A program made the translations under genes and the position numbers. Positions 52,090 through 61,242 of a stretch of 64,000 bases of DNA are shown here, in pieces. The number at the start of each line of letters is the position of its first letter. Position 1 is the first letter of the stretch. Source of the stretch: CAYOHG01 sp964465125 (GTDB lineage: Bacteria > Planctomycetota > Phycisphaerae > UBA1845 > Fen-1342); the NCBI GenBank assembly GCA_964465125.1, contig CAYXIO010000001.1, positions 62,001 to 126,000 on the forward strand. Direction: 5' to 3'. The notes beneath the pieces were generated by a model. The model saw nothing but the letters and a program-made list of their open reading frames with translations. It searched no databases and had not been told where the DNA came from.

Positions 52090-52581
52090 TCATTGCAGAT
52101 GTCCCACGCTCACGTGGCAGCGGACGCACGATAACTCGCCGGCGCTGGACGCGCTCGGGTCAATGGCCTGGACCACGTCGCGGTGGCAATGCCGACAGGC
52201 TTGCTCGGTGATTTCCCGATTGCGCCGGCCGATCTCGATCGGCTCGTGAAAGCGCCCCGTCGTGAACGCCCAAGAGTGGTTGACGCCGTTCCGCGATTTC
52301 TGAAGGTACTTGCCGAGCGGATCGTGCGGGAGGTGACAGTCGTTGCAAACGGCGACGTTGTGATGGCTCGATTTCTGCCACCCATCGTAGTACGACTGCA
52401 TCACGTGGCAATTGGCACAAGCGCGCGGATCGTTGGAAAAGTACGAAGCGCCGCGGGCGTAGTGAAAGGTGTAGACGCCCACGCCGGCCGCCGCCCCGCC
52501 GAGCACGCCGCCGGCCAGCCAGAACGCCGCACCGACTCCGCCGAAAATCGCCGTCCACCTGGCTGCAACCACCGCCGACAT
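52090..52581 (-). CDS. nrfH: NrfH-type tetraheme quinol dehydrogenase
   Basis: About 163 residues from ATG 52581. One N-terminal membrane helix, then four CXXCH sites: CANCHVMQSYYDG (the first heme with its Met, near residue 55), CNDCH, CRHCH and CVRCH. NapC/NirT family; passes electrons from menaquinol to NrfA. It is the first gene of nrfHA. No clear promoter was found upstream. Confidence 0.92.
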   Translation of the reverse strand: MSAVVAARWTAIFGGVGAAFWLAGGVLGGAAAGVGVYTFHYARGASYFSNDPRACANCHVMQSYYDGWQKSSHHNVAVCNDCHLPHDPLGKYLQKSRNGVNHSWAFTTGRFHEPIEIGRRNREITEQACRHCHRDVVQAIDPSASSAGELSCVRCHVSVGHLQ

Positions 52582-52771
52582 GCGCTGCTCCAGGTTCCAT
52601 CGGTGGAAACGGACGTCTAGAAATAGGCTATGCGGCCTCTCGGCGACCGGCAAGTCCGACTGGCGGCCCTACGCCGTTACGATCCGCGCTGGGCCGAGGC
52701 GGGCGTTTCCAGCAACCGTATGGGTGCGCCGCCGGCCGCAATTCGTGGTGCGCATTCGGACCCTGGCGCGG

Positions 52772-52777
52772 TATGAT
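52772..52777 (+). promoter_or_regulatory. Candidate -10 element for the metzincin gene
   Basis: TATGAT (5 of 6 consensus), 49 bases before ATG 52826. No convincing -35. Confidence 0.3.
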
Positions 52778-52825
52778 GAGTCGGTCTGAGCCGAACGCAT
52801 CGATTCACTAGCGGGAGTTCTTCGC

Positions 52826-54532
52826 ATGTCCAATCCGTTCCGCCGCTCGCTCCAGGCGAGCCTCGCTTTCATTTTCGGAGGGGTTCTGAGCGTCTCTGCG
52901 GCGATCGCAGACCCGCCCGGCCCCGTGATGATGTCGCCGCTGTCGGTCAGCGCCGCACCCACCGCAGCCTACGCGGTTCCGCTGGAGCTCGACCTCGCCG
53001 CCTATGCGGACCTGCGCGCGGCCGGCCGGGCCGTTCTGGTGGACTTCCCGCTCCAGCCCGGCTTGTCCGTCGACCTCGAAGTCGAGCCGTTCGACGTGCT
53101 TGCCGGCGATGTCACGCTGCTGGACGGCGACCGTCCGCTGGCCCGCCCCGATCTGCTGACGCTGCGCGGGCACGTGGTCAACGTGCCGGATTCGCACGTC
53201 TTCCTCGGGCTTTCGCCGCTGGGCAGCCACGGCACTGTCGATGTCGACGGCCAGAAGTTCATCCTCTCCAGCGGTCCGTTCGGCTCGGGGCGGACGACGG
53301 TGATCTACAACCTCAGCATGCTCCCTCCCGACGCGATTGAATGGACCGAGTTTCGCTGCCGCACCGACGAGCTGCGCCGGCTCGCGCCGATCGGCGGACA
53401 GCCGGCCGACGTGCGCGGCGGCGCTCCATGCCGACTGGCGCGGATTGCGCTCGAAAGCGACTATGAGTTCACGAACTGGCTGTTCGGCGGCAACACGGCC
53501 GCCTCGACCGCGTACGCGACGCTGATGACGGCGGCGGCCACCGACGTCTACATGCGCGACCTCAACATGCGGCTGCAAATCGACTTTCTGCGGGTCTGGT
53601 CGACAAGCAGCGACCCGTGGAATCAGGGCGACACGGTCAACCAGTTGTACCAGTTCCAGGACTACTGGAACGCGAACATGACCCACATCCAGCGCAACGC
53701 GGCACACTTCCTGTCGGGCCGCGGCCTGGGCGGCGGCGTGGCGTATCTGCCGGGCATGTGCTATCCCGGGTATGACTACGCGCTTTCGGCCAACCTGAGC
53801 GGGTTCTTCCCCTATCCGCTTCAGAACAACCACTCGCAGAACTGGGACGCAATGGTCTATTTCCACGAGTTCGGCCACATCTTCGCCGCCCCGCACACGC
53901 ACCAGAGTGAGCCGCCGATCGACGGCTGCGGCTACGGCGATTGCAGCGTCGCCCCGAACGGGACGATCATGAGTTACTGCCACCTGTGCTCGGGCGGCAT
54001 GGTCAACATCATCCTCGAGTTCCACCCGCAGACCGTCAACCAGTACATGCTGTCGTACATGGCCGATCCCAACGCGGTGGCGCTGTGCGACATGACCATT
54101 CCCGAGGTCGAGATCACGCAGCAGCCGGCCGGAGGCAACGTGTGCGTGAACAGCCCGCTGACGCTGAGCGTTGTCGCCAACGGCTCTCCGACGCTCACGT
54201 ATCAGTGGCGCCGCAACAGCGAGGACATTTCCGGCGCGACGCAGTCGAGCTACCAGATCCCCAGCGTGAACGCCGCCACCGCCGGCAGCTACTCGGTCGT
54301 CGTCTCGAACACATGCGGCTCGCAGACGAGCGACGATGCGGTCGTCGGATACTGCCCGCATCCGACCGGCGACCTGACCGGCGACTGCAACGTCGATCTC
54401 GACGATCTCTCGATCCTGCTGGTGAACTTCGGCGGCGCGGGCACCCCGCAGCAGGGCGATCTCAGTGGCGACGGGAACATTGACCTGACCGACCTGTCGA
54501 TGCTGCTCGTCGACTTCGGCTTTACGTGCTGA
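52826..54532 (+). CDS. Secreted metzincin metallopeptidase with Ig-like and dockerin-like domains
   Basis: 568 residues; GGGAG 8 bases before the ATG. Signal peptide (LAFIFGGVLSVSAAIA). After a ~180-residue propeptide-like part, the zinc site is HEFGHIFAAPHTH (HExxHxxxxxH) near residue 350, with the Met-turn GTIMSYCH. An Ig-like segment follows (ITQQPAGGNVCVNSPLTLSV ... YQWRRNSEDISG). The C terminus has two dockerin-like loops, GDLTGDCNVDLDDLSILL and GDLSGDGNIDLTDLSMLL, typical of planctomycete secreted proteins. Reprolysin-like family. Confidence 0.85.
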   Translation: MSNPFRRSLQASLAFIFGGVLSVSAAIADPPGPVMMSPLSVSAAPTAAYAVPLELDLAAYADLRAAGRAVLVDFPLQPGLSVDLEVEPFDVLAGDVTLLDGDRPLARPDLLTLRGHVVNVPDSHVFLGLSPLGSHGTVDVDGQKFILSSGPFGSGRTTVIYNLSMLPPDAIEWTEFRCRTDELRRLAPIGGQPADVRGGAPCRLARIALESDYEFTNWLFGGNTAASTAYATLMTAAATDVYMRDLNMRLQIDFLRVWSTSSDPWNQGDTVNQLYQFQDYWNANMTHIQRNAAHFLSGRGLGGGVAYLPGMCYPGYDYALSANLSGFFPYPLQNNHSQNWDAMVYFHEFGHIFAAPHTHQSEPPIDGCGYGDCSVAPNGTIMSYCHLCSGGMVNIILEFHPQTVNQYMLSYMADPNAVALCDMTIPEVEITQQPAGGNVCVNSPLTLSVVANGSPTLTYQWRRNSEDISGATQSSYQIPSVNAATAGSYSVVVSNTCGSQTSDDAVVGYCPHPTGDLTGDCNVDLDDLSILLVNFGGAGTPQQGDLSGDGNIDLTDLSMLLVDFGFTC

Positions 54533-54574
54533 CGAGTCGGCTCGGCGGTCGTTTCTGATTCAGAGTGTTGCTAC

Positions 54575-54608
54575 GCGTCGGCGGTTTGGGAAGCCCGGCC
54601 GCCGACGC
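54575..54608. terminator. Perfect 10-bp hairpin between convergent genes
   Basis: GCGTCGGCGG (54575-54584) pairs with CCGCCGACGC (54599-54608) around a 14-base loop, between the metzincin gene and the convergent TonB-receptor gene. No long T run on either side (plus side GGTTTC). Probably a bidirectional transcription barrier. Confidence 0.55.
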
Positions 54609-54678
54609 GGTTTCATGGCGGCTCGTCTCCGGGACGACCGAGCGAAGGACACGCGGCCGCCCACTCGGCGCGGAGCCG

Positions 54679-56703
54679 CTACTTGAAGCGAATCCGCAGC
54701 TCGGCGTACACCATGCGGGGCACCTCGACGTTGTTCAGGAACTGCGTCGCGCCCTCGGGATGGTAATCGTCGAGCAGGTTTCGCACGCCCACCGCCACGG
54801 CCGCGCGCCGCTCCCAGAATTCGTACTCGGCACGCAGATCGAGCCGCCAATAGGGCGGAATGGCTTGCGACAGGAACGGGTTCCACGGGTTCGGTGCCGC
54901 AACGGCATCGACCCAGTACGCTTGGGCCGAAAAATGCAGGTCGTCGCGCGGGCTCCAGCGCGGCCCGATCATGAACTTGTGCCGCGGCGGCGACATCATG
55001 TCCTTTTCCTGGATCCGCGCGCTCGAATCCCAGCCCAGCTCCTGGTACGTGTAGTGCGCATCCAGCGTCAGCTCGGGCAGGATGCGGAAGCGCGACTCCA
55101 GCTCAGCCCCATACATTCCGGCCGAGGCGCGGTTGTCCTCAAGGAGGTTGATCAGGCCGGGTGGACCGAGTCGCGGACTGAGCGTCGTGATGTCCTCGAA
55201 TTCGTGCCAGAACAGGTTCGCCCGCACGTCGAGGCGCTCGAAGAGTCGCGTTCGATATCCCAACTCATAGGCGATCAGCGATTCCGCCTCGACATCCTGG
55301 CGCGACGTCGCCCGGGCGATTCCGTCCAGAAACGGCGTGTCGACGAACCGAATTCCGATCGGCGGCATCTGAAACGCACGCGCCACCGCCGCGTAGGCCG
55401 ACGAGTGCTCCGAGAACTGGTAGCCGAGCGCGGCCCGGCCGCTGGGCTGGAAGCCGCCGTAGGTGTCGTAGTCGACCCGCGCCCCCAGATTCAGCGTCCA
55501 GCGCGGGGCAAACGTCCATTCGTCCTCGGCGTAGAGCCCGAGGATGCCGCCCGAGACGTAGTCGCGCGTCGACATGAACGGGTCGGCGTTCGTTCCGTCG
55601 AAGGTGTCGGCGCGCGCGTCCAACCCCCAGGTGAACGTGTGCGCCGCGCTCGGCTTGAAACGGTGACTGACCTGGAAGGCGTACTGCTGGTAGCGGTAGT
55701 CGACGGCTCGGAGTCCGGGCGAGACGAAAGAGTCGTTGGCGTAGATCGTCCATTCCAGCGAGCCTTCGCGCTCGAGCTTCCGGTCCCAGCGGGCCAGCAG
55801 AAAGCTGCCCTGCGATTCGTCCTGCCGGGCTCCGCCGATACCGCTCAGCGGCGAGCGCGGAAATCCGCTGCCGACGACGCTGCTGCCGCCCGACAGCATG
55901 AACGTATCGCTGTCGGAGGGTGCGTACTTCAGCATCATCGAACCGCGCGCCGCGCGATAGTCGTCGTCCGGGCGCATCAGCGCCAGGCCGCCGTGATAGA
56001 ATCCATCGCTGCCCTCGTATTCGCCTGACACGCGGACATGCAGCCGCTCGTCGGCCAGGCCCCCGCCGACGTACTCGCGATGAGTCGCCTGGGTGCCGCC
56101 CCCGCCGGAAACCGTCACACCCGTCTGGTCCGCCGGATCCTTCGTGATGATGTTGATCACCCCGTTGACGGCATTGGCGCCCCAGGTCACGCCGGCCGGT
56201 CCGCGGATGACCTCGATCCGCTCGATGTCCTCCAGCGAGATCGGCCAGCTTCCCCAGACCGTTCCGCCGAAAAAGCTGTCAAAGATTTGCCGGCCGTCCA
56301 CCAGCACGAGCACCTGCCGCGCGAGGAACCCGTGAAATCCCCGCGGTGACACCGCCGCATTGCCGTAACCCAGGTCGGCGACGTCCACGCCCGGCACTAG
56401 CCGCAGAGCATCCGGAATCGACCGCGCCCCGGATCGGCGAATGTCCTCCGCCGTGATCACGCTGATGGCATACGGGACCAGCGCGATCGGCTGTTCGCGG
56501 CGGGCGGCGGTCACGACCACCGGGACTTCCATCTTGAGCAGATCGGCATCGTCCGCGCACTGCGTCAGCGGGAGCGGTGTGTCGAGTGCGTCTGCGGGAT
56601 TGCTGGTGGGCACGGCGTCCTGCGCGAACGACAAGGCCGCAGGCAGCGCGATTGCGCTCGCCAGCAGATCGGTCCACCTGTATCTTGGACGGGTTCGCGT
56701 CAT
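54679..56703 (-). CDS. TonB-dependent outer-membrane receptor
   Basis: 674 residues. Signal peptide (LLASAIALPAALSFA). Plug domain from ~residue 60: EVPVVVTAARREQPIA, ISVITAEDIRRSGARSIPDA, LRLVPGVDVAD and VEVIRGPAGVTWGANAVNG. The rest is a 22-strand-type barrel; the last residues are AELRIRFK, where most barrels end in Phe. No TonB box or FecA-type signalling domain is clear at the N terminus. The ATG overlaps the stop of the binding-protein gene (ATGA), indicating coupled expression. Ligand unknown. Confidence 0.9.
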   Translation of the reverse strand: MTRTRPRYRWTDLLASAIALPAALSFAQDAVPTSNPADALDTPLPLTQCADDADLLKMEVPVVVTAARREQPIALVPYAISVITAEDIRRSGARSIPDALRLVPGVDVADLGYGNAAVSPRGFHGFLARQVLVLVDGRQIFDSFFGGTVWGSWPISLEDIERIEVIRGPAGVTWGANAVNGVINIITKDPADQTGVTVSGGGGTQATHREYVGGGLADERLHVRVSGEYEGSDGFYHGGLALMRPDDDYRAARGSMMLKYAPSDSDTFMLSGGSSVVGSGFPRSPLSGIGGARQDESQGSFLLARWDRKLEREGSLEWTIYANDSFVSPGLRAVDYRYQQYAFQVSHRFKPSAAHTFTWGLDARADTFDGTNADPFMSTRDYVSGGILGLYAEDEWTFAPRWTLNLGARVDYDTYGGFQPSGRAALGYQFSEHSSAYAAVARAFQMPPIGIRFVDTPFLDGIARATSRQDVEAESLIAYELGYRTRLFERLDVRANLFWHEFEDITTLSPRLGPPGLINLLEDNRASAGMYGAELESRFRILPELTLDAHYTYQELGWDSSARIQEKDMMSPPRHKFMIGPRWSPRDDLHFSAQAYWVDAVAAPNPWNPFLSQAIPPYWRLDLRAEYEFWERRAAVAVGVRNLLDDYHPEGATQFLNNVEVPRMVYAELRIRFK

Positions 56704-57722
56704 GGAGAATCTCCGAGTACCTCGACGCCTGGCTCGCGACGCACGTCACCCAAATCAATCCCAATCAGCTCGGCGGTGTGCAGGTTTACGGCGCGGCGCG
56801 GTGCAGAACATGACTCCCATCCGATCTCGCCGGGCGAGCGCCCGTTCAGCACTTCATGGGCGAGCTCCGCGCACTGCCGGCCGACCTCGGCCGGATCCGC
56901 GTAGATGCCGGCCAGTGCGCCGGCGTTGACGACCTTGTCTGAGAATCCCAACACCGCGTGCTTCTCGCGCACCGCCCAGACCAGGAGGTGCTGAACGTTG
57001 TTGGCGTTGTAGACCTGGGCGTCAGGGATCATCAGGACGCCCTGGGCGCCGAGCGTCTTCGCCGTATCGGTGGCGTCGACGATCTTCTCGGCGCTGGTCT
57101 CGACCAGTTCGACCTTGATGCCCCGCGACTGTCCCGCTGTCGCGCAGGCCTGGGCGGTACGGCGGGTCCGTTCGCTATGAAAGAGGCAGATGCTCCGCAC
57201 GCGTGGCGCGGTGCGTCGGAGCCAGTCGAGCTGCCCCCCCGGGGCGATGTCGCTCGAGACGCCCGCGACACGGCTGCGATCCGGGCTGGACTCCGCAAGG
57301 AACGGGGCGTCCGCAGCGTTCGGTACCATGAAGAAAACAACGGCCGCATTGGGTACGTCCCGCAGCAGATCCGTGGTCAACGCCGTGCCGCCACTGATGA
57401 TGACGGCGGGTTTCTCAGCTCGGCAGCGCTCGATCGCCCGTCGTTGTGCCTCGGAGTCGGGTAGCGCCAGGACCTCGACAGCGCAGCCCCTTCCGCGCAG
57501 CGATTGCGCGATGGCGTCCGCGGCCTGGCGGTAGATTTCCTTCTCGGGAAGCACGAGAAGTGCCTTGCGCGCCTCCGTTTCGGCGCTGAGACCGTGCGGT
57601 CCGCTGACGATCGCCAGGAGGATCAGGGCGAGCCGGGCGGTCAGCGGAGAGATTCGGTGCCCGCGCGCCGGAAAGCCAGGGCGATTCGTGTGTAGCGCTG
57701 CGCTCAAGGCGTCACTCGTCAT
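56700..57722 (-). CDS. Periplasmic ABC-type substrate-binding protein
   Basis: 340 residues; N-terminal signal/anchor near residues 28-46 (ARLALILLAIVSGPHGLS). The two-lobe fold resembles ABC_sub_bind (PF04392-like) proteins: KPAVIISGGTALTTDLLR, AVVFFMVPNAADAPF and the lobe-2 strand GVLMIPDAQVYNANNV. No ABC permease or ATPase is adjacent. It is coupled to a TonB receptor and divergent from a hybrid kinase, so I infer it delivers a ligand or signal rather than feeding an importer. Confidence 0.82.
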   Translation of the reverse strand: MTSDALSAALHTNRPGFPARGHRISPLTARLALILLAIVSGPHGLSAETEARKALLVLPEKEIYRQAADAIAQSLRGRGCAVEVLALPDSEAQRRAIERCRAEKPAVIISGGTALTTDLLRDVPNAAVVFFMVPNAADAPFLAESSPDRSRVAGVSSDIAPGGQLDWLRRTAPRVRSICLFHSERTRRTAQACATAGQSRGIKVELVETSAEKIVDATDTAKTLGAQGVLMIPDAQVYNANNVQHLLVWAVREKHAVLGFSDKVVNAGALAGIYADPAEVGRQCAELAHEVLNGRSPGEIGWESCSAPRRAVNLHTAELIGIDLGDVRREPGVEVLGDSP

Positions 57723-58111
57723 CGCGAGCAGCCGCGAATCGGTCCGTTTCGCTCCAGCGCGCCGTTCGGCCCCCCCCGCGCGGGCTCCTCGTGCGATCGC
57801 GGCTGGCGGGGCCTCGAAGCCGGATTCCCGATGCTGCGGTCACGCCCGCATCTCAGCGGCGCATTTCCGCGCCGCTTGGGAACGCCGCAAGCCGACTACC
57901 CGCTCAGTGTGTTATCGGCGTGTCCCGCCACGGATTTGAGGTCCGGCACGGTCGGCCGCTGCACCGCCCGCTTCATCCGGTGCTGGCCAAGAACCGGGCC
58001 GGCGAACCGGCCGATACTACGCTTGAGTGCGGCGAGGGTCGCATCATTTGGTGCGAGTGCGGCGTGCAAGAACGCGCGTGAGTCGCCGTTGCGGGGGACG
58101 CTGGAAGCTCC
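57723..58111. other. Divergent promoter region with two perfect hairpins
   Basis: No gene in these 389 bases. Inverted repeats: AGCGGCGC/GCGCCGCT with a 6-base loop (57855-57876) and GGCCGG-CGAA-CCGGCC (57997-58012). It lies between the binding-protein/TonB pair and the hybrid kinase and must carry both promoters; none is convincing by eye. Confidence 0.4.
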
Positions 58112-60145
58112 ATGAGCATGGGATTGCGAGGGCGATCGATCGCGCTGTGCACCGTGCTGCTGACCGGAACAACGTTTCTGGTCGGCACAGCGCTGATCCG
58201 CCAGTCGCACGAGCAGTCCCTTCAGGAATTCTCCAATCACGCGCGCGTCCACGCCGGTGCCATCGGGGAGGCGATCGAGCCGGCGGTGCTCCTGGGAAAC
58301 CGGGAGGAAATGCTGCGAATCCTCGGATCATCGCGGAACGACGACTCGGTGATCTGCGGCGTAGTGATCGACGCCGCCGGCGCCGAGGTGTGCAGCGTGT
58401 ATTCGGATTCCAGGGACCTCTTCACGATCGATGCGTCGTTGATTCACCGGGCCAGGGCGGGAGAGCGCGGCCCGCGGCTGCATGCCACTGCAACGCAGCT
58501 ACAGGTTGTCATACCGCTGTGGCAGAGCCACGACGCGCTCGACATCGGCCTCGAGCCGGGGGATCCGCCCGCGCAGAGCAGCCAGCAGCCGGTCGCGTTT
58601 CTGGCGGTCGGCTACAGCAAGGAACGATTGCAGCGCGAGATTCAGGCGCGCATCCGGACAGCCGTCGCCGTTCTCGCGGGCGTGCTCACCGTGGCGATCG
58701 GTGCGACGGTGCTGGCCGTTCGTCAGCTGCTGCGCCCCCTGCGCGAGCTGATGAACGCAGTGCGACGCATATCGGAAGGAGACCGCGCCACGCGAGCAAG
58801 CGAGCAGGCCCCGGGGGAGATCGGGGCGCTGGCCAACGCATTCAACCAAATGGCCGATCGGGTCCAGCAGTCCTACGAGGCGATCGAGCGCCAGGTCGAG
58901 GAGCGAACCCGCGAACTCGTCCGCGCCAATCGCGCCAAGGACGACTTTCTGGCCAACATGAGCCACGAAATCCGCACACCCATGACCGCGATCCTCGGGT
59001 TCGCCGAACAACTCCTCGAGCCCGAGCTGTCGGAAGCCGCGCGCCGCGATGCCGTCGAGACGATGCGGCGTAATGGCGACCACTTGCTCCAGATCATCAA
59101 CGATATTCTCGACCTGTCCAAGATCGAAGCAGGCAAGCTGTGCATCGAGCGCATCCCCTGTCGTCCGCGCGATCTGCTGGACGACGTCGCGCGATTGACG
59201 CTGACTCGCGCCCGGCAGAAGGGGCTCGCTTTCAGCGTCCATTGCGATCCGGCCGTGCCAACGGTGATCTGCACGGACCCGACCCGGTTGCGACAGATTC
59301 TGCTCAATCTCGTCGGCAACGCGGTCAAGTTCACCGAGCGCGGGGAAGCCCGGCTTTCAGCCCATCTGATCCGCGCGACCGACGCCGGCGGCAGAGCGTC
59401 GCGCGACGAACCGCCGGCGAAACAGCTCGAATTCCGTGTCAGCGACACCGGTTTCGGGATTCCCTCCGATCGGCTCGATCTGCTCTTCAGGCCCTTCACT
59501 CAGGCCGACGAGAGCATGACCCGCCGCTTCGGCGGAACCGGACTCGGTCTGGCCATCAGCCGACACCTGGCCCGTGCGCTCGGCGGCGATATTCGCGTGG
59601 AGAGTGTCCCGGGGCGCGGCACGACCTTCACCGTCACGATCGATCCCGGCGAATGTAGTGCGAAACCCGTCGACGCGACCGGTGACCCTCAATCGACGAA
59701 GCTGGAAGCCGCTCCGCCTTGCGGGCTGGAACCGCGGGCGCTAAGAGGCCTGCGCGTGCTGGTGGCCGAAGACGGCCCCGACAATCAGCGCCTCATTTCC
59801 GCGGTGCTTCGCAGCGCGGGCGCCGAAGTCGTCCTGGTCGCAGACGGCCGCAGCGCCGTCGACGCCGCGCTGAATGCACAAACGTCGGGTCGGCCGTTCG
59901 ACACCATTCTGATGGACATGCAGATGCCCATTCTCGATGGATACTCCGCCGTCGCGGAGCTCCGCAGCCGCGACTACCGCCCTCCGATCATCGCCCTGAC
60001 CGCACACGCGATGAGCGGCGACGAGGCGCGATGCCTCGCAGCGGGGTGCGACGCGTATGCAACCAAACCGATCGATCGCGGCCGGCTGATCGCACTGATC
60101 CGCAGCGAGTGCGAACGCGCCCGCGTGGCGACGGTCTCCCGCTGA
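58112..60145 (+). CDS. Hybrid sensor histidine kinase with C-terminal receiver
   Basis: 677 residues. Transmembrane helix 1 (about 10-28), a periplasmic sensor of ~140 residues (CHASE8-like by layout), helix 2 (183-204), HAMP (205-258), a short coil, HisKA with His285 in NMSHEIRTPM, and HATPase_c with NLVGNAVKFTERG, SDTGFGIP and GGTGLGLAI. The C-terminal receiver has DD-like VLVAEDGPDN and Asp602 in LMDMQMPILDG, and no output domain. It is divergent from a substrate-binding protein and TonB receptor, a triad also found in other phyla, and probably senses the same ligand. Confidence 0.92.
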   Translation: MSMGLRGRSIALCTVLLTGTTFLVGTALIRQSHEQSLQEFSNHARVHAGAIGEAIEPAVLLGNREEMLRILGSSRNDDSVICGVVIDAAGAEVCSVYSDSRDLFTIDASLIHRARAGERGPRLHATATQLQVVIPLWQSHDALDIGLEPGDPPAQSSQQPVAFLAVGYSKERLQREIQARIRTAVAVLAGVLTVAIGATVLAVRQLLRPLRELMNAVRRISEGDRATRASEQAPGEIGALANAFNQMADRVQQSYEAIERQVEERTRELVRANRAKDDFLANMSHEIRTPMTAILGFAEQLLEPELSEAARRDAVETMRRNGDHLLQIINDILDLSKIEAGKLCIERIPCRPRDLLDDVARLTLTRARQKGLAFSVHCDPAVPTVICTDPTRLRQILLNLVGNAVKFTERGEARLSAHLIRATDAGGRASRDEPPAKQLEFRVSDTGFGIPSDRLDLLFRPFTQADESMTRRFGGTGLGLAISRHLARALGGDIRVESVPGRGTTFTVTIDPGECSAKPVDATGDPQSTKLEAAPPCGLEPRALRGLRVLVAEDGPDNQRLISAVLRSAGAEVVLVADGRSAVDAALNAQTSGRPFDTILMDMQMPILDGYSAVAELRSRDYRPPIIALTAHAMSGDEARCLAAGCDAYATKPIDRGRLIALIRSECERARVATVSR

Positions 60146-60197
60146 ACGGCACGGACTGCGGCGCCGTCCAACGTGCCGCACGCGCTGCCGCAAGCAC

Positions 60198-60968
60198 TCA
60201 ATCGCTTTCGAATACCAACCCGTCGTAGGCCAACTCCATCCCTGCCGGCAGCTCGGCGTTGGTCTCCGCGTGCAGCAGCTCGTGCGCAATGTGCGTGAAG
60301 CAGGTTCGCTCCGCAGCGATGCGGCGGGCCTCGGCCACGGCCTGTTCGAGATTGAAGTGCGTGGGATGCGGGCGGCGGCGCAGCGCGTCGAGCACGAGCA
60401 CGTCGAGCCCGCGCAGCAACGCGCGTGAGTTCTCCGGCATCAGGCTGCAATCAGGGCAGTAGGCGATGTCACCGACCCGAAAGCCCAGCACCTCCAACGG
60501 TCCGTGCTGGTAGGGAATCGGGCGGATCGCGATCCCGTCGATCTCGAACGGCCCGCGAATCTCAAACGGCCGAAGTTCGGGCTTGGCGCTGGGGTAGTCC
60601 GGGTCGTCCTCGAAGGCGTACGCAAACATCGCGCGCAGCCGATCGAGCGTCGCCGCGCTGGCATAGATCGGCAGCGCCCGGCCCTTGCGGTGATTGAAAA
60701 TGCGCACGTCGTCCAGGCCGACGACGTGGTCGGCGTGATGATGCGTGTAGATCACGGCGTCGACGTCGTCGACTCCGCACGCGACGCACTGCAACCGCAG
60801 CTCAGGTCCAGTGTCGACCAGGATGCGCCGACCGGAAACCTCGAACACCGCGCTCGTGCGGGTGCGCTTGTCACGCGGGTCGCTCGACGTGCAGACTCGG
60901 CAGTCGCAGCCGATCATCGGAATGCCGTGCGAGGTTCCAGATCCCAGAATGGTCAGTCGCACCGACAC
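60198..60968 (-). CDS. PhnP-like MBL-fold phosphodiesterase
   Basis: 256 residues with a GTG start at 60968. The opening LTILGSGTSHGIPMIGCDC and the zinc loop IYTHHHADHVVGLDDVR fit the PhnP/RNase Z-like branch of the metallo-beta-lactamase fold; a cysteine trio near the N terminus (CDCRVC) is typical of PhnP. PhnP acts on cyclic phosphodiesters in phosphonate breakdown, but no phn genes are near, so a general cyclic phosphodiesterase role is as likely. Confidence 0.8.
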   Translation of the reverse strand: MSVRLTILGSGTSHGIPMIGCDCRVCTSSDPRDKRTRTSAVFEVSGRRILVDTGPELRLQCVACGVDDVDAVIYTHHHADHVVGLDDVRIFNHRKGRALPIYASAATLDRLRAMFAYAFEDDPDYPSAKPELRPFEIRGPFEIDGIAIRPIPYQHGPLEVLGFRVGDIAYCPDCSLMPENSRALLRGLDVLVLDALRRRPHPTHFNLEQAVAEARRIAAERTCFTHIAHELLHAETNAELPAGMELAYDGLVFESD

Positions 60969-61131
60969 ATCGGCTCCGTCTTGCGCGGCTCAGCTCAGGC
61001 AGGCCCGTCCAGCGCCGCGCCGTCGCGCTGCGGGCATGGTAACCGGGGGCGGGAGGAAGGGAGGAAGGGACGAAGCACGGCGGCCGGCTGAGAGCGGAAA
61101 GCCAACGTCCTGACCCGCCGCCGGGCGGAGC

Positions 61132-61155
61132 GGCCGACGTGCTGCGGCGTCGGCC
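61132..61155 (-). terminator. Hairpin downstream of the pseudopilin gene
   Basis: GGCCGACG/CGTCGGCC, 8 perfect pairs with an 8-base loop, about 90 bases after the stop at 61243. In the gene direction no T run follows. Confidence 0.4.
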
Positions 61156-61242
61156 TTTCGACATGCCGACCCGCCCGCCCGGCGCACAAGGCGATCCACG
61201 CTCGCCTCGCGCGCGGGGCGCTGCCGATGCGGCGAAGTTGGA

